Positions 60,704 through 64,000 of a DNA stretch of 64,000 bases are shown piece by piece. The notes under the pieces were generated by a model. The model ran no database searches. It saw only the letters and a list, made by a program, of their open reading frames with translations, and had not been told where the DNA came from. This DNA is from CALLCD01 sp039196965 (lineage in GTDB: Bacteria > Pseudomonadota > Alphaproteobacteria > Caulobacterales > Hyphomonadaceae): assembly GCA_039196965.1 (NCBI GenBank), contig JBCCUK010000016.1:21932-85931 (forward strand), read 5' to 3'. Within the stretch, counting starts at the first letter, position 1; each line of letters opens with the position of its first letter. The position numbers and the translations under genes are program-made.

Positions 60704-61096
60704 CTAGAGGACTTCAACGGCTCCATGGTCATCCACATGGTCGCCGTGGACGAAGTGCAAACGGCCATCGTGAAGATAGTCAAAATGGTCACCGTGCTGA
60801 ATCCGCGGGTGCGCGCCATCATCTGCAGAGTGGACGTGTCCATCGTCATTTACAGTGCTGACAATCTCCTCAGCGACCGGATTGCGAGCTGATACTTCGA
60901 TCACATGTTCGTCCACATGATCGCCATGGACATTATGCAAGTGGCCATTGTGAAGGTGATCAACATGGCCGTCATGGCTGATCGCAATATGGCCATCATC
61001 AGGTGTGTGAACGCCTTCATGATCCGCATGAACCACCTCATGTGCGCTAGCGGTGCCACTTATGAGTAAGCCAGCGATCAGAATTAGTCTCTTCAT
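60704..61096 (-). CDS. Small secreted histidine-rich, repeat-containing metal-binding protein
   Basis: 130 residues with a signal peptide (KRLILIAGLLISGTASA). The mature part has two copies of a His motif, GHVDHLHNGHLHNVHGDHVDEH and GDHFDYLHDGRLHFVHGDHVDDH (split here for length: DHLHNGHLH and HGDHVD are shared), plus single D-G-H units. About a quarter of the residues are His or Asp, so it should bind several zinc ions in the periplasm or outside. It is divergent to the MerC-like gene, with two Zur-like sites between them, and has its own terminator. Likely a zinc store or chaperone feeding the ZrgA-type system. Confidence 0.85.
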   Translation of the reverse strand: MKRLILIAGLLISGTASAHEVVHADHEGVHTPDDGHIAISHDGHVDHLHNGHLHNVHGDHVDEHVIEVSARNPVAEEIVSTVNDDGHVHSADDGAHPRIQHGDHFDYLHDGRLHFVHGDHVDDHGAVEVL

Positions 61097-61143
61097 AGTA
61101 TTAAACCTTGTTATGCAAGTGTGAGGGAGGTTGAATATTTGAT

Positions 61144-61158
61144 GGTTATTTTATAACA
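61144..61158 (-). promoter_or_regulatory. Zur-like operator upstream of the His-rich protein gene
   Basis: GGTTATTTTATAACA fits 12 of 14 defined positions of the Zur core TGTTATANTATAACA; the inner palindrome GTTAT-TTT-ATAAC is perfect. It lies about 48-62 bases before the His-rich start codon. Confidence 0.6.
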
Positions 61159-61346
61159 ACATGCAGTTGATTAATTTCGCTGTAGTACACGACGCTAATT
61201 CCGAACGATAGTCACTTAACTGTCAAAATATCTTCGGAGCATACACTACGCTGCGGCGAAGTGAGCACAGACATAATCCCTTCAACTGTTCTCAGTTTAT
61301 TTGCATAATCAACCGGCTTTCATATTGCCGTGCGCAAAAACATCGA

Positions 61347-61369
61347 GTAACCGAACAATATAACATTAC
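61347..61369 (+). promoter_or_regulatory. Zur-like operator just upstream of the MerC-like gene
   Basis: The 23-base window starts GTAAC and ends AATATAACATTAC. The right half-site TATAACATT is perfect against the consensus GAAATGTTATANTATAACATTTC, the left half matches only at outer positions (about 15-16 of 22 overall). It ends 12 bases before the MerC-like start codon, overlapping a probable ribosome binding or transcription start region, a place where a bound repressor would act. Confidence 0.5.
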
Positions 61370-61381
61370 CAGGGATAAGAA

Positions 61382-61753
61382 ATGAGACAAGCAGCAGAAG
61401 TTTCCACGCGGGCAGACGCATTCGCTGTTAGTATTTCAGGTCTTTGCCTGCTGCATTGTCTGGCGCTTCCAGTGTTTGCTTCTCTGATACCGATGGTGGG
61501 TATTCTGGAACAAGAATGGGCTCATAAGGTACTCGTTTTAGCCGCCGCGCCAGTCTCGCTCTCGGTTCCGCTAACATGTCATCCCGGTGCAGAGCGGCGC
61601 GTTCTAAGTGCGCTCATCGCGACGGGATTGCTCCTCCTGGTCGCCGGAGCCTTTGTTGAGGCCTTCGAAGCTTTCGAAACTCATTTGACGGTTGCAGGCG
61701 CGCTCATATTGGCAGCAACGCACACATACAGATGGCGCACGCACAGCCGCTAA
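61382..61753 (+). CDS. MerC-domain membrane protein
   Basis: 123 residues, four membrane helices, with SGLCLLHCLALPVFASLIP near the N-terminus; the Cys-x-x-x-Cys (C23/C27-type) pair in helix 1 is the MerC metal-binding site for Hg2+ in mer operons. Chromosomal MerC homologues away from mer operons are often found in zinc regulons, and the Zur-like operator and the adjacent His-rich gene favour zinc transport over mercury here. Translation starts at ATG 61382 preceded by GGGATAAGAA. Confidence 0.87.
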   Translation: MRQAAEVSTRADAFAVSISGLCLLHCLALPVFASLIPMVGILEQEWAHKVLVLAAAPVSLSVPLTCHPGAERRVLSALIATGLLLLVAGAFVEAFEAFETHLTVAGALILAATHTYRWRTHSR

Positions 61754-61857
61754 TTGGCCAACACAAGGGCGCTCCGGCAGGGTGGTAAGTTGACGCCATT
61801 CCAAACGCCTCCCATGGAATTCTCGACGCTCTTTCCATGATTGTAGGGGGAAATCAT

Positions 61858-63009
61858 ATGACTGTTTCTCGTTGGAGCCTGGCTCTAGTTGCATTGGCGG
61901 CATGTTCTGCGCCGCAAAACGAAAATGGGGTTGAACCCGAAGGGCCTGCTGCATCGTTTGACCGACCGGAACCTGTCACCCTGGAGGACCGATTTGCGGT
62001 TCTTGCCCTCGACTGCGTGCATCGGGAATATCCGAACAAGATCAGCCATGTCCTGCAATCCGCAGCGGATGCAAAAACACCGCACGAATTGACGCCTGCT
62101 TTCTATGGCTGCTTTGACTGGCATTCATCTGTCCACGGACATTGGCTGCTCACTAGGCTCCTGAAGACAGCCCCCGACAGTGTGTTAGCGTCGGAAGTTC
62201 GAGCCGTTCTTGCGAAGAGCTTTACGCCCGCCAATCTTGCGGCAGAGCTTCAGTACTATACAGTCGAAGGCCGGGCTTCATTCGAAAGACCCTACGGCGT
62301 CGCCTGGTATCTACAATTGATCCTTGAGCTTGAAGAAAGCGACGATCCGCAAGTGACGGAATGGCGGGAAACACTCCGACCTCTGGAACAGGCAATCGTC
62401 AAACAGGTTCGCATCTGGCTTCCGAAGCTCGCTTATCCGGTACGGCTGGGAACTCATAATCAGACAGCGTTCGCTTTTGGCCTTATGCTGGATTATGCAC
62501 GCGGTGTTGGCGATGAAAACCTCGAAGCGGATCTTGTCGGCAAGGCCCTCACCTTTCACAGCACGGATGTAAACTGCCCCCTCGCATACGAGCCTTCGGG
62601 AGAAGATTTTCTATCGCCCTGCCTGATGGAAGCGGATCTCATGCGGCGCGTTTTGTCCCGCGAGGTTTTCTCGGACTGGCTCACTGGTTTCCTGCCACAA
62701 ATACCAATTGATGGAACGACGGACTGGCTAGAGCCGGGCATCGTGCTCGACGCATCGGATGGCAAGCTGGTGCATCTGGATGGCGTAAACTTGTCGCGTG
62801 CCTGGGCGCTTGAAGGCATTGCCAGCGCCTTACCAGAAAATGATCCGCGACAGGTGGCGCTCATGGCTTCGTCAAGTCTTCACAGAGAAATCGGCATAGC
62901 TGCGGTCTCTGATGAGCATTATTCTGGTAGTCATTGGCTAGCCAGTTTTGCCGCCTACCTCACGACGAAACGTGGGATTTCGAGTGCACCCGCATCCGGT
63001 GACCGCTGA
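61858..63009 (+). CDS. DUF2891 family lipoprotein
   Basis: 383 residues from ATG 61858; an upstream in-frame ATG at 61837 would add 7 residues. The signal ends in lipobox LAAC (LALVALAACSAP), Ser at +2. The DUF2891 domain covers most of the rest: FAVLALDCVHREYPNKISH, PAFYGCFDWHSSVHGHWLLTRLL (the conserved FYGC.DWHS.VHGHW motif), PYGVAWYLQLI, RLGTHNQTAFAFGLMLDYA, DFLSPCLMEADLMRRVL, and HYSGSHWLASFAAYL at the end. The architecture is that of an alpha-alpha barrel glycoside-hydrolase-like protein; function unknown. It stands downstream of the MerC-like gene by about 100 bases in the same orientation. Confidence 0.88.
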   Translation: MTVSRWSLALVALAACSAPQNENGVEPEGPAASFDRPEPVTLEDRFAVLALDCVHREYPNKISHVLQSAADAKTPHELTPAFYGCFDWHSSVHGHWLLTRLLKTAPDSVLASEVRAVLAKSFTPANLAAELQYYTVEGRASFERPYGVAWYLQLILELEESDDPQVTEWRETLRPLEQAIVKQVRIWLPKLAYPVRLGTHNQTAFAFGLMLDYARGVGDENLEADLVGKALTFHSTDVNCPLAYEPSGEDFLSPCLMEADLMRRVLSREVFSDWLTGFLPQIPIDGTTDWLEPGIVLDASDGKLVHLDGVNLSRAWALEGIASALPENDPRQVALMASSSLHREIGIAAVSDEHYSGSHWLASFAAYLTTKRGISSAPASGDR

Positions 63010-63463
63010 ACCAATTTATCCGCCTGCGGTAATGGCAAATTACTTATTATAACAAAGCGTTGCCCGCAGAATTGAAGCCAGTTTCTAGTTGCATATTGAT
63101 TGCGCTAATGATTGACCTTTTTCTTGGCCAACTTTCCGTACCCGATATCGATGCAACGCTCCTAAAGATAGGCGCTTTAATCTGGTTTTCCGATCTCAAC
63201 GCTAAACCATAAGTCGCAGGCGGGCATGCACAGCTCATTCCCCACGAAGTCACAAGAGAAGAAACAGAAGCTTTTAACTGTCAAGCGCGCTTTTTGGCGG
63301 GCGGTAACGGGTTCGAATCGCTGACTCTCTCGGTGTAAACGACAAAATATTTCAATGAATACAGACATCTGTCGGTAAACCGCAGCCTATTTTCTCCAGT
63401 AAATTCAAGGGCAATTTTGGTAGCTGCAAACTAAGTCATCGACGAATTGCCCACTAGCACAAC
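63010..63463. other. Gene-poor region between the DUF2891 gene and the truncated flavoprotein
   Basis: About 450 bases, AT-richer than its surroundings, without a convincing gene; short open frames have no family similarity. At 63300-63331 a GGTTCGAATC string resembling a tRNA T-loop occurs in a context that does not fold as a tRNA. Confidence 0.4.
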
Positions 63464-63708
63464 TCAATAAACATCTCGCTGGTGGCGACCCTGTTTTTTT
63501 AAGCCATCGAGATATGCGGTCGCTTCTTCATGATCACTCTTAAGCTCACACTTAATGACACCTAGAATAGCGCGTTCCACATCTGCCCCCATTCGCGAGG
63601 CATCTCCACAAATGAAGATTGCCGCCCCCTCCTGCAACCATTTGAAAAATGTCTCTCCGGCTTTCTCGATGAGATGCTGTACGTAGACTTTCTTCTCTCC
63701 ATCACGGG
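63464..63708 (-). pseudogene. 3' fragment of a sulfite-reductase-type (CysJ-like) diflavin reductase, truncated by an IS
   Basis: The last 81 codons of a flavoprotein reductase: RDGEKKVYVQHLIEKAGETF, then KWLQEGAAIFICGDASRMGADVER and GRHQRDVY before the stop. The Y-V-Q-H, I-C-G-D-A-S-R-M and R-Y/H-QRDVY ends are the NADPH-binding terminus of CysJ/cytochrome-P450-reductase-like proteins. The upstream side breaks in the middle of an expected F-S-R-D motif at base 63708, where the IS3-family element begins, so the gene was cut by its insertion. The rest may exist past the element outside the window. Not functional as it stands. Confidence 0.85.
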
Positions 63709-64000
63709 TGTCTAGTCCCCATCGTATAGGCCACTGATTAGGGGTTTCTCTAATAGTGTTTCCGTTACAGGCGGGCGCATTTTCAATGCCTGGTGTAGTC
63801 GGATATGGTTATATTGTTTGAGCCATGTGTTGATGACGGTTTGTGCCTGATCGAGCGAGGTAAACCACTCTGCATTCAGAACTTCCCGTCGGAGTGTCCC
63901 GTTGAAGCGTTCATTATATCCATCCTCCCATGGCGAGCCTGGATAGATACGCAGGGGCTTGATGCCGACCCTGGTCAGCCAGTCTTGTAAGCCAGCCGCG
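63709..64000 (-). mobile_element. IS3-family insertion sequence, one end plus partial transposase (continues outside window)
   Basis: The element end is set at 63709, where TGTCTAGTCCCC starts with the TG typical of IS3-family inverted repeats and the sequence changes from flavoprotein to transposase. The transposase stop lies 3 bases inside. The other end and the target duplication are beyond the window. Confidence 0.8.
63712..64000 (-). CDS. IS3-family transposase, C-terminal part (integrase core, OrfB)
   Basis: The last 96 codons of a DDE transposase: IKPLRIYPGSPWEDGYNERF, NGTLRREVLNAEWFTSL, INTWLKQYNHIRLHQALKMRPP. The E in GYNERFNGTLR is the third catalytic residue of the DDE triad and the NTWLKQYN..RLHQALKMRPP tail is usual in IS3-group OrfB. 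The stop overlaps the terminal inverted repeat. The N-terminal part is outside the window; whether it is intact is unknown. Confidence 0.92.
   Translation of the reverse strand, partial: AAGLQDWLTRVGIKPLRIYPGSPWEDGYNERFNGTLRREVLNAEWFTSLDQAQTVINTWLKQYNHIRLHQALKMRPPVTETLLEKPLISGLYDGD

Larger units (their letters stand above)
61097..61381. promoter_or_regulatory. Divergent promoter region between the His-rich and MerC-like genes
   Basis: 285 AT-rich bases without coding potential, containing the two Zur-like sites listed separately. The leftmost 40 bases contain GAGGGAG-like purines for neither start. Nothing else notable. Confidence 0.45.

Noticed and set aside
63290..63335. tRNA-like 3' end with GGTTCGAATC T-loop string
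   Set aside because: The flanking bases do not form a 5-bp T stem (only 3 of 5 pairs), no acceptor stem or anticodon arm is found, and no CCA end follows. At most a remnant of a tRNA-based attachment site.

Overview
The window looks like a chromosomal segment of an alphaproteobacterium, probably a marine or aquatic member near the Hyphomonadaceae/Parvularculaceae. This is inferred from gene content (propionyl-CoA carboxylase alpha subunit, DUF1800/DUF1501 pair, Baeyer-Villiger monooxygenase, PrtD-type secretion ABC protein, DUF3526 ABC operon, ZrgA-like zinc operon) and moderate GC; no rRNA or intact tRNA is present to confirm it. Most genes sit in tight operons with 1-11 nt stop/start overlaps.

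Layout. 1-4018: iron uptake, with the end of an AraC-type regulator, a TonB-dependent siderophore receptor behind a Fur-like site, and an RhtX/FptX-type MFS permease. 4044-8247: guaA, a flavin reductase, rsmB and a GNAT enzyme. 8265-10778: modABC molybdate importer. 10794-14872: DUF805 protein, pccA, a K+ channel and an internally duplicated unknown protein. 14977-17917: a translationally coupled light-related trio (cryptochrome/photolyase, a DUF2256 zinc-ribbon peptide, and a photolyase-like protein whose Rossmann-like part seems to lie at its C-terminus). 18683-21857: exported DUF1800/DUF1501 pair. 21941-29597: Baeyer-Villiger monooxygenase, then a second siderophore locus (siderophore-interacting protein, MFS, two YbtPQ/IrtAB-like ABC proteins) with two 17-bp palindromic operator candidates. 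30171-38577: an RTX protein with a CHRD domain followed by its whole type I secretion machine (ABC, adaptor, TolC). 38841-42547: ECF sigma factor, convergent anti-sigma candidate, outer-membrane barrel and lipoprotein subtilase. 42590-47144: DUF3526 ABC operon with an aspartoacylase-like enzyme.

47592-55787 is the most unusual part: seven contiguous genes for a MotA/TolQ/ExbB-type channel protein, two paralogous von Willebrand factor A proteins whose single membrane helix carries a MotB-like aspartate motif, a membrane-anchored repeat protein with a formylglycine-generating-enzyme-like domain, a periplasmic protein, a large MORN-tailed lipoprotein and an acidic low-complexity exported protein. 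It reads as an undescribed ion-driven envelope machine in which VWA domains replace the usual peptidoglycan-binding or ExbD-type periplasmic domains.

56079-63009: a DUF1624 membrane protein, then a zinc-uptake region (ZrgA-like His-rich protein, DUF3299 protein, ABC permease and ATPase, His-rich secreted protein, MerC-like protein) with three Zur-like sites; a fourth and better one lies upstream of the DUF3526 ABC operon. The right end holds a 3' fragment of a sulfite-reductase-type flavoprotein cut by an IS3-family element that runs off the window. The iron, zinc and molybdate modules suggest a metal-scavenging lifestyle; the RTX/T1SS, subtilase and VWA modules suggest investment in the cell surface.
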